Source of the DNA: Nitrospirales bacterium
GTDB lineage: Bacteria; Nitrospirota; Nitrospiria; Nitrospirales; UBA8639
Reading direction: 5' to 3'
Assembly (NCBI GenBank): GCA_022828225.1
Contig: JAJEJG010000001.1
Location: 1 to 64,000 of the forward strand
Length of the DNA: 64,000 nucleotides
Of this stretch, positions 43,098 through 51,699 are shown piece after piece. The notes beneath the pieces were generated by a model, which saw nothing but the letters and a program-made list of their open reading frames with translations, did no database searches and was not told where the DNA came from. Made by a program: the position numbers and the translations under genes. Each line of letters starts with the position of its first letter. Positions within the stretch are counted from its first letter, which is position 1.

Positions 43098-44522
43098 TTA
43101 TTCCTCCAGGACCCAGGTGTCCTTGGTGCCGCCGCCCTGGCTGGAATTGACGACCAGCGACCCCTTGTTCAACGCCACGCGGGTCAGCCCGCCTGGAGTC
43201 ATGTGAATCTCCTCCGGCGAAACCAGCACAAAGACCCGCAGGTCCACGTGGCGAGGGTCCAGGCCGTTCTTGGTGAGAATCGGCGTCGTGGAGAGCGACA
43301 GGGTGGGCTGGGCGATGTAATTGGCGGGGTTTGCTTCCAACTTGTTCCGGAATGCGGCGAGTTCCTTGTTGCTTGCGGTCGGCCCGACCAGCATGCCGTA
43401 CCCGCCGGAACCATGTACCTCCTTGACGACCAACTCGGGCAGATGGTCCAGCACGTAGCGCAAGGCGTCGATCTCGCTGCAACGCCAGGTCGGTACGTTC
43501 TTCAGCAGCGCTTTTTCGCCTGTATAGAACGCGATGATGTCCGGCATATACGAATAGATGGCCTTGTCATCGGCAATGCCCGTACCGGGCGCGTTGGCGA
43601 TGGTGATCCCACCGGCCCTGTACACGTCGAACATGCCCGGCACTCCCAGGAGTGATTGGGGATTGAAGTTGAGCGGGTCCAGGTACTCGTCGTCCACGCG
43701 TTTGTAAATAACGTCAATGGGGGCATACCCTTGGGTGGTCCGCATGGCCACGCGTCCATCGACCACGCGCAGATCATGACCTTCGACCAGTTCCGCGCCC
43801 ATCTGCCCGGCCAGGAACGCGTGTTCAAAATAGGCCGAATTGTAAATTCCCGGCGTCAGTATCGCGATCACCGGCGTTCCCTTGTGCGAATACGGGGCGC
43901 AGTTGCCGAGAGAGCGCCTCAGGGTTTTGGGATAGTTGCCGACGGCCTGCACGTTGATCTGTGCAAAGAGTTCCGGGAACATCTGGAGCATGATTTCACG
44001 ATTTTCCAGCATGTAGGAGACTCCGGACGGTGTGCGGGCATTGTCCTCCAGGACGTAAAATTCGTCTTCGCCGATGCGGACGATATCGACACCGACCACG
44101 TGGGTATAGACGTTTCCAGGTGGCGAGACTCCCATCATCTGTGGAAGAAATGCTTCATTGTCGGCGATCAACGCTGCCGGGATGCGACCCGCCCGGATGA
44201 TTTCCTGTCGGTGATACACGTCGTACAAGAAGGCATTCATCGCCTGGACCCGCTGCCGGATCCCGCGAACGAGCCGTGACCATTCGCGACTGGAAATGAT
44301 GCGCGGGACGATGTCGAACGGGATCAGCCGTTCGCTGGCTTCCTCTTCCCCATACACACTGAAGGTGATTCCGATCCTGCGAAATACGGTCTCGGCTTCA
44401 TCCGATTTCCGGCACAGCCACGCCGTGTCCTGGGACTCGAGCCATCGATGATAGTCGCGATAGGGCTCGCGATGCGTGTCGCCCATCCCGAACATTTCGT
44501 CGAATTTCATGAAGGCATTCAT
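43098..44522 (-). CDS. Circularly permuted ATP-grasp protein
   Basis: The protein has 474 residues (start ATG at 44522 or, four codons in, 44510). It matches the DUF404/407 type ATP-grasp: FDEMFGMGDTHREPYRDYHRWL, DRVLVVDGRVAMRTTQGYAPIDVIYKRVDDEYLDPLNF-like core, VVKEVHGSGGYGMLVGP and the C-terminal VDLRVFVLVSPEEIHMTPGGLTRVALNKGSLVVNSSQGGGTKDTWVLEE. Such enzymes are predicted to form amide bonds using ATP. It is first in the operon with alpha-E and transglutaminase genes. Confidence 0.93.
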   Translation of the reverse strand: MNAFMKFDEMFGMGDTHREPYRDYHRWLESQDTAWLCRKSDEAETVFRRIGITFSVYGEEEASERLIPFDIVPRIISSREWSRLVRGIRQRVQAMNAFLYDVYHRQEIIRAGRIPAALIADNEAFLPQMMGVSPPGNVYTHVVGVDIVRIGEDEFYVLEDNARTPSGVSYMLENREIMLQMFPELFAQINVQAVGNYPKTLRRSLGNCAPYSHKGTPVIAILTPGIYNSAYFEHAFLAGQMGAELVEGHDLRVVDGRVAMRTTQGYAPIDVIYKRVDDEYLDPLNFNPQSLLGVPGMFDVYRAGGITIANAPGTGIADDKAIYSYMPDIIAFYTGEKALLKNVPTWRCSEIDALRYVLDHLPELVVKEVHGSGGYGMLVGPTASNKELAAFRNKLEANPANYIAQPTLSLSTTPILTKNGLDPRHVDLRVFVLVSPEEIHMTPGGLTRVALNKGSLVVNSSQGGGTKDTWVLEE

Positions 44523-44766
44523 ACGATCAAAAATGGCTACCCACGATATTGTCAGGAAGCATGACGTCGATTACCTCGTGGCGAGGGAAAGTGGCCACGA
44601 GAACGGGAAGAAAGGCAAGTACCATTATCCAGATATTTCAGTATTTTTCAATCAGGCAAGACGCGATCCGGCATCGAACGATCAGACGCTCTGTTTTTCC
44701 TTGCTTGAGAAATTCTCGAGGTTCCGGTACACAAGAACCCGTCCGGTTTCCACGCAGGGAGACACG

Positions 44767-46083
44767 ATGATCATTTTATCCAACGTCAAGAAATTGTATG
44801 ACGGAACTTCAGCTTCCGGCGCGGCGGTGCATGAAGGCGTCGACGTGTGGGTGGAAGACGGCAAAATAGAGGCGGTGAAGCCGCATCGGGCTCAACCCGG
44901 CAATGACGTTCGCTACGTTGATTGTTCGTCACTCACCGCGACCCCGGGACTCGTGGACTGCCATAGCCATGTCACCGTATTGGGCATTCACGACGAAGAC
45001 TTGGCGACCATGAACGGGCCCGCCGGTCTGGTCTACACCGAGCGGATTCTCTATGCCACCTTGGTTCATGGCGGCGTGACGACCGTTCGTGACGTGGGAG
45101 GAGCCACACACGTGGTGAAACGATTGGTGGACGAGGGCGTGATCATCGGGCCCCGGTTGAAAATTGCCATTTGCATGCTGTCCACGACCGGCGGGCACGC
45201 CGATTTTCGAGGCACGGACCGGTGCCATGACACGGTGTCCCGGCTGTGGCCTGCCGGTCCCGGTCGTCCTTCGAGCATTGTGGACGGGCCTTGGGATTGT
45301 CGAAAGCGGGTGCGTGAAATCGCCGCGTGCGGCGGGGACCTGGTGAAAATTTGTACAAGCCCCGGGGTCGTATCTCCCTCGGACAAATTGGAGAATCGGG
45401 ATTTCACGCAAGCGGAAATCGAAGCGATTTGTGACGAAGCCGCCGGTCGCGGCATGATGGTTGCGGCCCATGCCCATAGCCGGCAGGGGATCGAATTGGC
45501 CATTGATTGCGGGGTGCATGACATTCAGCATATCTCGTTTCTGAATGAAGCCTTGGCGGAAAAAGCCTATGCCAAAGGGTGTACGGTGACCCCCACGTCA
45601 TGGATCAATTACGAGTTGCCCCAGGCGGAAAATCTCCCGCCTTTTGTCGCCGAAAAAGTGCGACAGGTGACTGAGGCGCATGCCGAATCGGTCAGAATCG
45701 CGCAGGCGAGCGGTCTCAACATGATTACGGGGACTGATCCGATCCTGCCCCGAATGCATGGCCGGAATTACATGGAAATGGTCTCGCTGATCAGGGATGG
45801 CCTTCCTCCCTTGGCGGCATGGTATAGCGGGACGGGACTTGCCGCCGAGCGTATCGGGCAAAACGATACCGGGAAATTGATGCCGGGGTATCGGGCCGAC
45901 ATTCTGTTCAGCCGGGGCGACGTGATTGCCGACCCGCACTTGTTCGATCAAGGGGCGTTAGCGGAAGTGATCAAAGACGGAATCGGCTATCGCGGTTATC
46001 TGAACGACATTCCCCAGAAAACATTTCGTTCCGGGGTGAACGACCTGCTGACTGGCGGGAACCAGCCGCAGCCGGATAACTAA
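44767..46083 (+). CDS. Amidohydrolase (imidazolonepropionase-like) family protein
   Basis: The protein has 438 residues from ATG at 44767 (AGGGAG ribosome site); the open frame upstream is not coding-like. Metal-dependent amidohydrolase: GLVDCHSHVTV (HxH), VKICTSPG with the carbamylated-Lys position, AAHAHS, HDIQHISF and MITGTDPILP (Asp). The C-terminal GKLMPGYRADILFSRGDVIADP is typical of imidazolonepropionase and prolidase-like relatives. Substrate unknown. It is divergent from the ATP-grasp operon with a 244-base gap, and a MITE-like element follows its stop by 8 bases. Confidence 0.9.
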   Translation: MIILSNVKKLYDGTSASGAAVHEGVDVWVEDGKIEAVKPHRAQPGNDVRYVDCSSLTATPGLVDCHSHVTVLGIHDEDLATMNGPAGLVYTERILYATLVHGGVTTVRDVGGATHVVKRLVDEGVIIGPRLKIAICMLSTTGGHADFRGTDRCHDTVSRLWPAGPGRPSSIVDGPWDCRKRVREIAACGGDLVKICTSPGVVSPSDKLENRDFTQAEIEAICDEAAGRGMMVAAHAHSRQGIELAIDCGVHDIQHISFLNEALAEKAYAKGCTVTPTSWINYELPQAENLPPFVAEKVRQVTEAHAESVRIAQASGLNMITGTDPILPRMHGRNYMEMVSLIRDGLPPLAAWYSGTGLAAERIGQNDTGKLMPGYRADILFSRGDVIADPHLFDQGALAEVIKDGIGYRGYLNDIPQKTFRSGVNDLLTGGNQPQPDN

Positions 46084-46091
46084 ATGAACCT

Positions 46092-46232
46092 GAACCGCTG
46101 ATTTCTTGTGATAGCGGGATGTAGGGCAAGGCGTCCCGTAGCGAAACCCGAGGCTTATCAGACTGGATAGGCGAGGGTTGAGCGAGGACACAACGCCGCC
46201 ATGCGCCCGATAGTGCAATAAATCAGCGGTTC
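46092..46232. mobile_element. MITE-like element, copy 1 (141 bp)
   Basis: Terminal inverted repeats are GAACCGCTGATTT and AAATCAGCGGTTC. The interior matches the element at 54825-54964 at roughly 85% (shared words TAGCGGGATG, GGCAAGGCGTCCCG, CGAAACCCGAGGCTTATCAG, GGGTTGAGCGAGGACACAAC). There is no reading frame for a transposase. It lies between the amidohydrolase stop and the stop of a convergent gene. Confidence 0.8.
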
Positions 46233-46235
46233 GGG

Positions 46236-46817
46236 TCAGGAAGGTTGGATTTCCGGCGTAGAAAAGTCCTGCTGCGCAGGGTCGTCCTGCAAATCCACGA
46301 CGAGTTCCCCTTTGGGTGAGAAAAAGCCCTGCCCGTCGATCTGGACAATCCCGTTACAGTTTTCCTGGAAGAATTCCAGGATCCACCCGTTGAAATCATA
46401 GCCTTCGTCGGTGATGTCGTTCTTGAGGATTCGAGTCGCAAGGATAAAGTGGGCTCGAACGACGAACTCTCTCGCCAGGTCGGCCTCCACGTCCCCAAAG
46501 GGGGAGAGGTGCGCGGAAAAGCCCTGCTGTTCTTTCTCGAAGACGTCTTGATAGGTGCCTTCATGACGAATGCAAAACAGTTGAATCGGTTTCTTCTCAC
46601 GATGATACCCGACAGCCATTTGGACCCATGAATAGTCATCGAGCACTTCAGGCTCCACGTTGGGTATGAGGGGAACTTGGCTTTTCGATCTCAGGAAATC
46701 CAACAACAAGCGGAGAGCAGGAGGGTTCTTGCGTTGGCAAAAGACCCGGGAATAGAGAAACTCGTTCCCTTCGTCATCGGATTTGGTCAATGAAATGACG
46801 GATAATTCGCGTCCCAT
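46236..46817 (-). CDS. Unrecognised protein
   Basis: The protein has 193 residues, soluble, with no signal. Mixed alpha/beta look: ELSVISLTKSDDEGNEFLYSR at the start, WVQMAVGYHREKKPIQLFCIRHEG, AREFVVRAHFILATRILKNDIT and GWILEFFQENCNGIVQIDGQGFFSPKGELVVDL at the end. No family is recognised. The stop lies 4 bases from the MITE-like element. A shorter overlapping frame in another phase was taken as a shadow. Confidence 0.65.
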   Translation of the reverse strand: MGRELSVISLTKSDDEGNEFLYSRVFCQRKNPPALRLLLDFLRSKSQVPLIPNVEPEVLDDYSWVQMAVGYHREKKPIQLFCIRHEGTYQDVFEKEQQGFSAHLSPFGDVEADLAREFVVRAHFILATRILKNDITDEGYDFNGWILEFFQENCNGIVQIDGQGFFSPKGELVVDLQDDPAQQDFSTPEIQPS

Positions 46818-46949
46818 GGTTATTCCCTTTCACTTGAATCGAGCAGGTTGAGCACACTGTACCGTGGCCGGAACCCGGGCATCAAGGAAACCGATTGATT
46901 CCGTCGAAAAGAATTCGCGGATATCTCGCATCATTCAAGGGTTTTGTGG

Positions 46950-46978
46950 TTGACAGTGTATGATGCTTTCGGTAGACT
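46950..46978 (+). promoter_or_regulatory. Sigma-70-type promoter for the HU gene
   Basis: TTGACA (46950-46955) is separated by exactly 17 bases from TAGACT (46973-46978). It faces the HU gene, giving a leader of about 130 bases. It is one of the best housekeeping-type promoter matches in the window. Confidence 0.65.
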
Positions 46979-47113
46979 CGCCTTCATCCTTTTTTGTGCT
47001 TGTCTTTGTTCAGTTCTGTGACGTTAAGCGTTTCAAGACATCTTCCAGTTTGAGCTAATTCTGCACGTGTTCTATCCTGCTGACACGTATCCTTATTCAA
47101 GAGGAGGTTCCTC

Positions 47114-47401
47114 ATGGCCAAAGCTATGACCAAGTCTCAGATCGTTGATCAGTTGGCGACAAAGTCTGGTGTGACAAAAAAGACCACAAGTGAAATTCTC
47201 GATAACTTGGCTGCCTTGGCTTACAAGGAAGCGAAAAACTCCTTTACCGTACCCGGACTGGGGAAGTTAGTGTTGTCTCATCGGAAAGCTCGAACCGGAA
47301 GGAATCCTCAAACCGGTGAGCCGATCAAGATTCCGGCCAAGAAAGTGGTGAAGTTTCGCGTAGCCAAAGTCGCGAAGGATTCCATCTTGGGCAAAAAGTA
47401 A
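47114..47401 (+). CDS. HU/IHF-family DNA-binding protein
   Basis: The protein has 95 residues, the usual length. N-terminal helices (TKSQIVDQLATKSGVTKKTTSEILDNLAALAYKEAK) and the DNA-clasping arm (FTVPGLGKLVLSHRKARTGRNPQTGEPIKIPAKKVVKFRVAK) are intact, including the conserved RTGRNPQTGE turn and the intercalating Pro. It shapes the nucleoid by bending DNA. The ribosome site is GAGGAGG. It is monocistronic behind a good promoter. Confidence 0.97.
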   Translation: MAKAMTKSQIVDQLATKSGVTKKTTSEILDNLAALAYKEAKNSFTVPGLGKLVLSHRKARTGRNPQTGEPIKIPAKKVVKFRVAKVAKDSILGKK

Positions 47402-47557
47402 CCTTTCGGTTTTGACGGTAAGCTCGGGGTCGCCTGTTTTGCGAACGGGGACGTCGAGTCAACGGTTTTTTACACGAAAAACAGAAAGCTCTGTACCCAA
47501 AACAATTTCACCGCATGGGTGTTTCTTGTTGTTTGAAAGGAGCACCAGGCCCTCGCC

Positions 47558-47833
47558 TTAATAAAACGAAGGCCCCAACCCTTTCGTACTCATTCCATCG
47601 TGGGCCACGAGGCTGATTTCGTCTCCATCGTGGACGGATGTATCTTCACTTGCAACCCGGCGATTGATCGTCACCATCACTTTATTTTCTCGTAAGAGTC
47701 TGGTCACCTGTCGAAGTTTGCGTCCCTGCTGTTTAATCAGTTGTTTGACTGAAAGGGGATCGTCCAGTTCACAGGCCAAACTCCGTTCGCCGTCGGACGT
47801 TTCCAAATCTCCCATCAAGGTTATGGTGACCAT
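47558..47833 (-). CDS. MoaD/ThiS-type beta-grasp protein without the Gly-Gly end
   Basis: The protein has 91 residues from ATG at 47833 (TTG at 47839 possible). The body fits a ubiquitin-like sulfur-carrier fold: VTITLMGDLETSDGERSLACELDDPLSVKQLIKQQ, VMVTINRRVASEDTSVHDGDEISLV. The C-terminus is AHDGMSTKGLGPSFY and lacks the Gly-Gly that carries sulfur, so it may need trimming or act differently. It stands alone. Confidence 0.65.
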   Translation of the reverse strand: MVTITLMGDLETSDGERSLACELDDPLSVKQLIKQQGRKLRQVTRLLRENKVMVTINRRVASEDTSVHDGDEISLVAHDGMSTKGLGPSFY

Positions 47834-48074
47834 CAACAATCTCTCTGTTGTTCAACAAGGTGATGCGGCGATCCAATTCTAATCATTGTGGATTGGGGAT
47901 TTTGGATCGTGGACCCGGAGTGCAGAATGATTCCATGCGGGATCTTATCAGGATGAACGTTCATGCGGCAAACGGGCGTGGAGGGGCCGGGCTGAGCCGG
48001 GGCATTGGCCGAGGCAAGAGAAATCAGTATACTGGATCGACGACAATCACGTAACCGAACTCCCTGATAGACTC

Positions 48075-48326
48075 ATGTGGCGTATCATTATCATTTTGGT
48101 TCTTCTGATCATTCTGTTTTTGATGATCCGGAAATCCATTCGCGATTTTCGCGGCCGAAAATCCACCGATCCTTCTTTACCCTCGAGAGACATGATGGTG
48201 CAGGATCCCGTCTGCAAACTGTATATCACGGCGGGTTCCGCAGTGGTGGAAAAAATCGGGGGGCAGCATTATCACTTCTGCAGCAACGAATGTGCCCACA
48301 AATTCAAGAGCTATATGTCCGGATGA
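48075..48326 (+). CDS. Membrane-anchored YHS-domain protein
   Basis: The protein has 83 residues. One N-terminal membrane helix (RIIIILVLLIILFLMI), a basic linker, then a short YHS metal-binding motif: DPVCKLYI...VEKIGGQHYHFCSNECAHKFKSYM. YHS domains often bind copper or other metals and occur in metal-handling enzymes. The helix places the domain on the cytoplasmic face or periplasm; orientation is unclear. It is convergent with the ArsS-like gene. Confidence 0.85.
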   Translation: MWRIIIILVLLIILFLMIRKSIRDFRGRKSTDPSLPSRDMMVQDPVCKLYITAGSAVVEKIGGQHYHFCSNECAHKFKSYMSG

Positions 48327-48363
48327 AGTCAGGGAAGTACCCGCAGAGAGCGGTCAGGAGAAT

Positions 48364-49428
48364 TCAGGCGAGCGTTCCACCGCAGGATGAACCCGCGCCG
48401 GCCGTGCACCCATAACAATGTTGGCCGATGACGACCGGTCGCCGGGCCAACGCCGCAAAATCAAAATTCTCGATGGTTTGCGGAAGGTCGTGATGCACGG
48501 GCATGTCGAGCATCTGGTTAAAATCGCAATCGGACAACCGTCCGTCCCATCCCACGCTGAGCAAGCTACGGCACATCAGGTGTTCGACCGAATGCGGGTT
48601 GAAATTCTCAATCAGCAGACTCATGTACGCTTCATACTGTCCTTGGGCGTACAGGTCGTTCAGGAAACGGTTAATGGGCATGTTGGTGATGGTATACAGG
48701 TGATTGAACCTGATCCCGAAACGTGATAGCAGTTGATCCTTATAGGCTTCCTCCAATTCCTGTTGATCAGGAGGCAGTTGCGGTCCCAAGGGGTTATAGA
48801 CGAGATTCAACACCAGGCCCATGCCTTCGTGTCCATAGCCCAACGCGTTCAATTGTCGTAAGGCGTCCAGACTCCGTGCGAAGACACCTTTGCCCCGTTG
48901 CTGATCCACGTTCTCCTCAAGATAGCAGGGCAGGGAGGCGATGATCTCCACCTGGTGATCAGCCAGAAATCGGGGAAGGTGGGATTTCCCTTTGACGGAA
49001 AAAACCGTCAAATTACAGCGGTCAAGCACCGTTCTCCCGAGCCCACGAGATTCTGAAACGAGATATTCAAAGTGCGGGTTCATTTCCGGGGCTCCGCCGG
49101 TGATATCCACGGTGGTGATCTGAGGATAGCGTCGAAGGACCGAGAGAATGCTCTCCATCGTCTCCCGGCTCATGATTTCCGTCCGGGAAGGGCCGGCGTC
49201 GACATGACAATGATGACAGGTTTGGTTGCAGAGTTTCCCGACGTTCACCTGTAACGTGTGGATCGTTCCGGCGCGGAGGGGCAGTCCCCCGTGTTCCGAC
49301 AGGGTGTGCGAAAAGACATTGGGAAGCACAGAGAGAGGCGTCATCGGCGCATTCGTGAATGGAAAAAATTTCGCATCGGTAACGGAACACTTGTAACAAG
49401 GCCACAGTCCGTTGATCAAGGGTTTCAT
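48364..49428 (-). CDS. arsS: Arsenosugar-type radical SAM protein (ArsS-like)
   Basis: The protein has 354 residues. The radical SAM cluster motif is CNQTCHHCHVDAGPSRTE (CxxxCxxC), with DITGGAPEMNPHFEYLV next to the SAM site and a Cys-rich end, GQHCYGCTAGAGSSCGG, which fits the DUF3641 C-terminal region. The best studied relatives add the deoxyadenosyl group in arsenosugar synthesis. No arsM or arsenic regulator is seen nearby, so arsenic chemistry is inference from family. The N-terminal 30 residues are uncertain. Confidence 0.85.
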   Translation of the reverse strand: MKPLINGLWPCYKCSVTDAKFFPFTNAPMTPLSVLPNVFSHTLSEHGGLPLRAGTIHTLQVNVGKLCNQTCHHCHVDAGPSRTEIMSRETMESILSVLRRYPQITTVDITGGAPEMNPHFEYLVSESRGLGRTVLDRCNLTVFSVKGKSHLPRFLADHQVEIIASLPCYLEENVDQQRGKGVFARSLDALRQLNALGYGHEGMGLVLNLVYNPLGPQLPPDQQELEEAYKDQLLSRFGIRFNHLYTITNMPINRFLNDLYAQGQYEAYMSLLIENFNPHSVEHLMCRSLLSVGWDGRLSDCDFNQMLDMPVHHDLPQTIENFDFAALARRPVVIGQHCYGCTAGAGSSCGGTLA

Positions 49429-49532
49429 GAGTCAGGTAACGCGGGGCCTCAATCCATTGTACCATGAGAAAATTCTTCCACGGGCCGCAGACTGATGCCG
49501 CTCGTTTCCAAGGACATGTCCCGGGACAGGAC

Positions 49533-50303
49533 CTATGGCTGAAGGAAGGTCAGCGCGCCGGCGGCCTCTTGGTCCACGAACCAGGTCAGAGTCCCGTCAC
49601 GTGGGCCGATCACTTGAGCAGGAAGCGCGTCGGGTTGAGAAGGTCCTTCAAGTACGGCGTGGAGCGTTGCGGCCTTGGCGCGGCCACTGATGAGAAACGT
49701 GACTTGCCTGGCGTGATTGAGGAGAACCGGGGTGAAGGTGATCCGGGACGCCTGTAGCTCTTCGACCCAGGGAGCGGCAACGAGCCGGCCCGTTTCATGC
49801 ACGGCCTGGGTGCCCGGGAACAGGGAAGCGGTATGCCCGTCCGGTCCCATGCCCAACAGGATCAAATCGAAACGAGGGACGTCCGCTTCGGAGACCTCGA
49901 ATTGCTCACGCAGCGCGGCTTCATATTGGTCGGCAGCGGCTTGGGCATTGGGGAGTTCACCTAACACACGATGAACCTGCGCCGTGGAAATGGGCAGGTG
50001 GCGAAGGAATGTTTCATGGGCCATTCGGTAATTACTGTCCGCGTGATCCGGAGGGACGTGACGTTCGTCTCCCCAAAAAAACCGGATTCTCGTCCAATCC
50101 AGTTGATTCCGGAAAGGCGGGACGGCGAGCATCGCATAGAGGCCTTTCGGGGTTGAGCCTCCGGCAAGGGCGATGGAAAACGAATGCCGCGCCGCGATGG
50201 CTCGCCGCGCGTGCTCGAGAACGTGGCGTGCCGCGGCTTCCAGCAACGCTTGGGTCGTCGGGTACACGTGTATGTCACGTTGAGGCGAAGGCATGCGGGG
50301 CAT
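49533..50303 (-). CDS. pgl: 6-phosphogluconolactonase
   Basis: The protein has 256 residues. Pgl/DevB family: FSIALAGGSTPKGLYAML, IRFFWGDERHVPPDHADSNYRMAHETFL, FDLILLGMGPDGHTASLFPGT. It hydrolyses 6-phosphogluconolactone in the oxidative pentose phosphate pathway. A transaldolase-type gene for the same sugar-phosphate network lies about 750 bases away on the other strand. A small lipoprotein gene is 27 bases upstream on the same strand. Confidence 0.95.
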   Translation of the reverse strand: MPRMPSPQRDIHVYPTTQALLEAAARHVLEHARRAIAARHSFSIALAGGSTPKGLYAMLAVPPFRNQLDWTRIRFFWGDERHVPPDHADSNYRMAHETFLRHLPISTAQVHRVLGELPNAQAAADQYEAALREQFEVSEADVPRFDLILLGMGPDGHTASLFPGTQAVHETGRLVAAPWVEELQASRITFTPVLLNHARQVTFLISGRAKAATLHAVLEGPSQPDALPAQVIGPRDGTLTWFVDQEAAGALTFLQP

Positions 50304-50330
50304 CAGAAAGGTACACTCACGGCCGTGTGT

Positions 50331-50687
50331 TCAGCAGCCGGAATACCCTGAATCTTCGAGTTTGCCCATTTTGTCGAAGTCCAAACGAATTTGACAGTCC
50401 GCGGGGGCCATAGTGGAAAGCGGGGAAGACGAGGTGCCGGTCAGGCGAAAATACATCCAGGTCTCGCCTCCGAAAAACCGCTTGGTTTTGGCCCCGGGCG
50501 TACCCCAATGCTCAAGAAACCACGCCTGCGTCTTTCCTTTGATCGCGGCAGGGTCAGGTGGAGCCTCCGCATGAGGAGACGTGCCACAGCCGCCCGCGGC
50601 CAACGTTCCGAGAAGAAGAACGCAGAAGATCGACGCCTGGGCCCTCATGATGCGGATATCGAACGGCATCTTCACGGAATCCTTCAT
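50331..50687 (-). CDS. Small lipoprotein of unknown function
   Basis: The protein has up to 118 residues. The lipoprotein signal is AQASIFCVLLLGTLAAGGC-G, so the real start is probably the ATG at 50669 or 50648. The mature part (GKTQAWFLEHWGTPGAKTKRFFGGETWMYFR) resembles the short SmpA/BamE-type repeat seen in many outer-membrane lipoproteins. The protein ends in GYSGC. Function unknown. Confidence 0.7.
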   Translation of the reverse strand: MKDSVKMPFDIRIMRAQASIFCVLLLGTLAAGGCGTSPHAEAPPDPAAIKGKTQAWFLEHWGTPGAKTKRFFGGETWMYFRLTGTSSSPLSTMAPADCQIRLDFDKMGKLEDSGYSGC

Positions 50688-50848
50688 GAATGCGAGAGGA
50701 AAGGCCCGGAAAACTTTGACTCGTGGACTTCCCTGAAACGCCCGGCAAAATCGTAACCCTGGCGCGGCGTCCAGTCAAATGAAGGAATGACCGATGCGGG
50801 GTGTCGTGGGCGATTTTCATACCAAGGGACCGGCGATAACCCCCCTGC

Positions 50849-50901
50849 CCCCCTTATCAGGAGGGTAGAGGCTCTCTTATAACGTCCCCCTGATAAGGGG
50901 G
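50849..50901. repeat. Long-arm palindrome in the gap before the aldolase gene
   Basis: CCCCCTTATCAGG (50849-50861) and CCTGATAAGGGGG (50889-50901) form a perfect 13-bp inverted repeat around a 27-base loop. A further GGATTGAGGGGG tail follows. It looks like another REP-type unit. The surrounding 359-base gap (50688-51046) otherwise holds only the promoter at 50919. Confidence 0.7.
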
Positions 50902-50918
50902 ATTGAGGGGGTTTCCGA

Positions 50919-50948
50919 TTGTCAAGGTTCGACGGGCTCAATTACAAT
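50919..50948 (+). promoter_or_regulatory. Sigma-70-type promoter for the aldolase gene
   Basis: TTGTCA (50919-50924) is followed after 18 bases by TACAAT (50943-50948), each one base from consensus. It faces the transaldolase-type gene and predicts a leader of about 90 bases. Confidence 0.5.
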
Positions 50949-51046
50949 AGACGCGAGTAGCGCGGTGAAGACAATGGTCGTCACTGTATCATGCAAATTC
51001 ACGTGACCGGGGAAAAGCGTCAACAACGTGCTGAGGGAGGAAGAAC

Positions 51047-51694
51047 ATGCAAATCTATTTGGATACGGGGAACGTCAAGGAAATTGCCGAAGCCGCTAGA
51101 ATGGGGATCCTGGATGGGGTCACCACCAACCCGTCATTGGTCTCCAAAGAAGGGCGGGACTTCAAGGACCTGATCCTGGAAATTTGTCAACTCGTGGATG
51201 GCCCGGTGAGTGCGGAGGTGGTGAGCGTGGAGGCTGATGCCATGGTCAAGGAAGGGTTGGAATTGGCCCGCATTCACCCCAACGTCGTGGTCAAATGCCC
51301 GCTGATCCCGGAAGGGCTCGCGGCCACCAAACGTCTGGCCGCCGAAGGCATCCGGGTGAACGTCACGTTGTGTTTTTCACCGACGCAAGCCCTGCTGGCC
51401 GCCAAGGCCGGCGCATGGTGCGTGTCGCCCTTCATCGGCCGCTTGGACGACGTCAGCAGCGACGGCATGGAACTTATCCGGCAAATCGTGACCATTTTCC
51501 ACAATTACGATTATCCGACCCAGGTGCTCGTGGCCAGCGTGAGACATCCGCAGCACGTGGTGGAAGCCGCATTGGTCGGCGGCGATATTTGCACCATGCC
51601 GTACGGCGTGTTTCAGCAACTGGCCAAGCATCCGCTCACGGACATCGGGCTCAAGAAATTCCTGGCCGATTGGGAAGCTAGGAACGCGCCGTAA
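51047..51694 (+). CDS. tal: Transaldolase / fructose-6-phosphate aldolase family
   Basis: The protein has 215 residues, the short form. It matches [36 protein letters not shown], the Schiff-base lysine in [50 protein letters not shown] and [23 protein letters not shown]. The enzyme is either transaldolase type 3B or FSA; sequence alone does not separate them. The ribosome site GGGAGGAAGAAC is strong. It works with Pgl in pentose phosphate metabolism. Confidence 0.95.
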   Translation: MQIYLDTGNVKEIAEAARMGILDGVTTNPSLVSKEGRDFKDLILEICQLVDGPVSAEVVSVEADAMVKEGLELARIHPNVVVKCPLIPEGLAATKRLAAEGIRVNVTLCFSPTQALLAAKAGAWCVSPFIGRLDDVSSDGMELIRQIVTIFHNYDYPTQVLVASVRHPQHVVEAALVGGDICTMPYGVFQQLAKHPLTDIGLKKFLADWEARNAP

Positions 51695-51699
51695 GATTG

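Noticed and set aside
47402-47480. Terminator after the HU gene
   Set aside because: A T run (cggtttttt) is present, but the only stem that can be drawn before it is bulged and short.
47848-48054. 68-residue plus-strand frame between the MoaD-like and YHS genes
   Set aside because: No ribosome site, no family signal, and composition rich in Gly/Arg/Asn without coding character.
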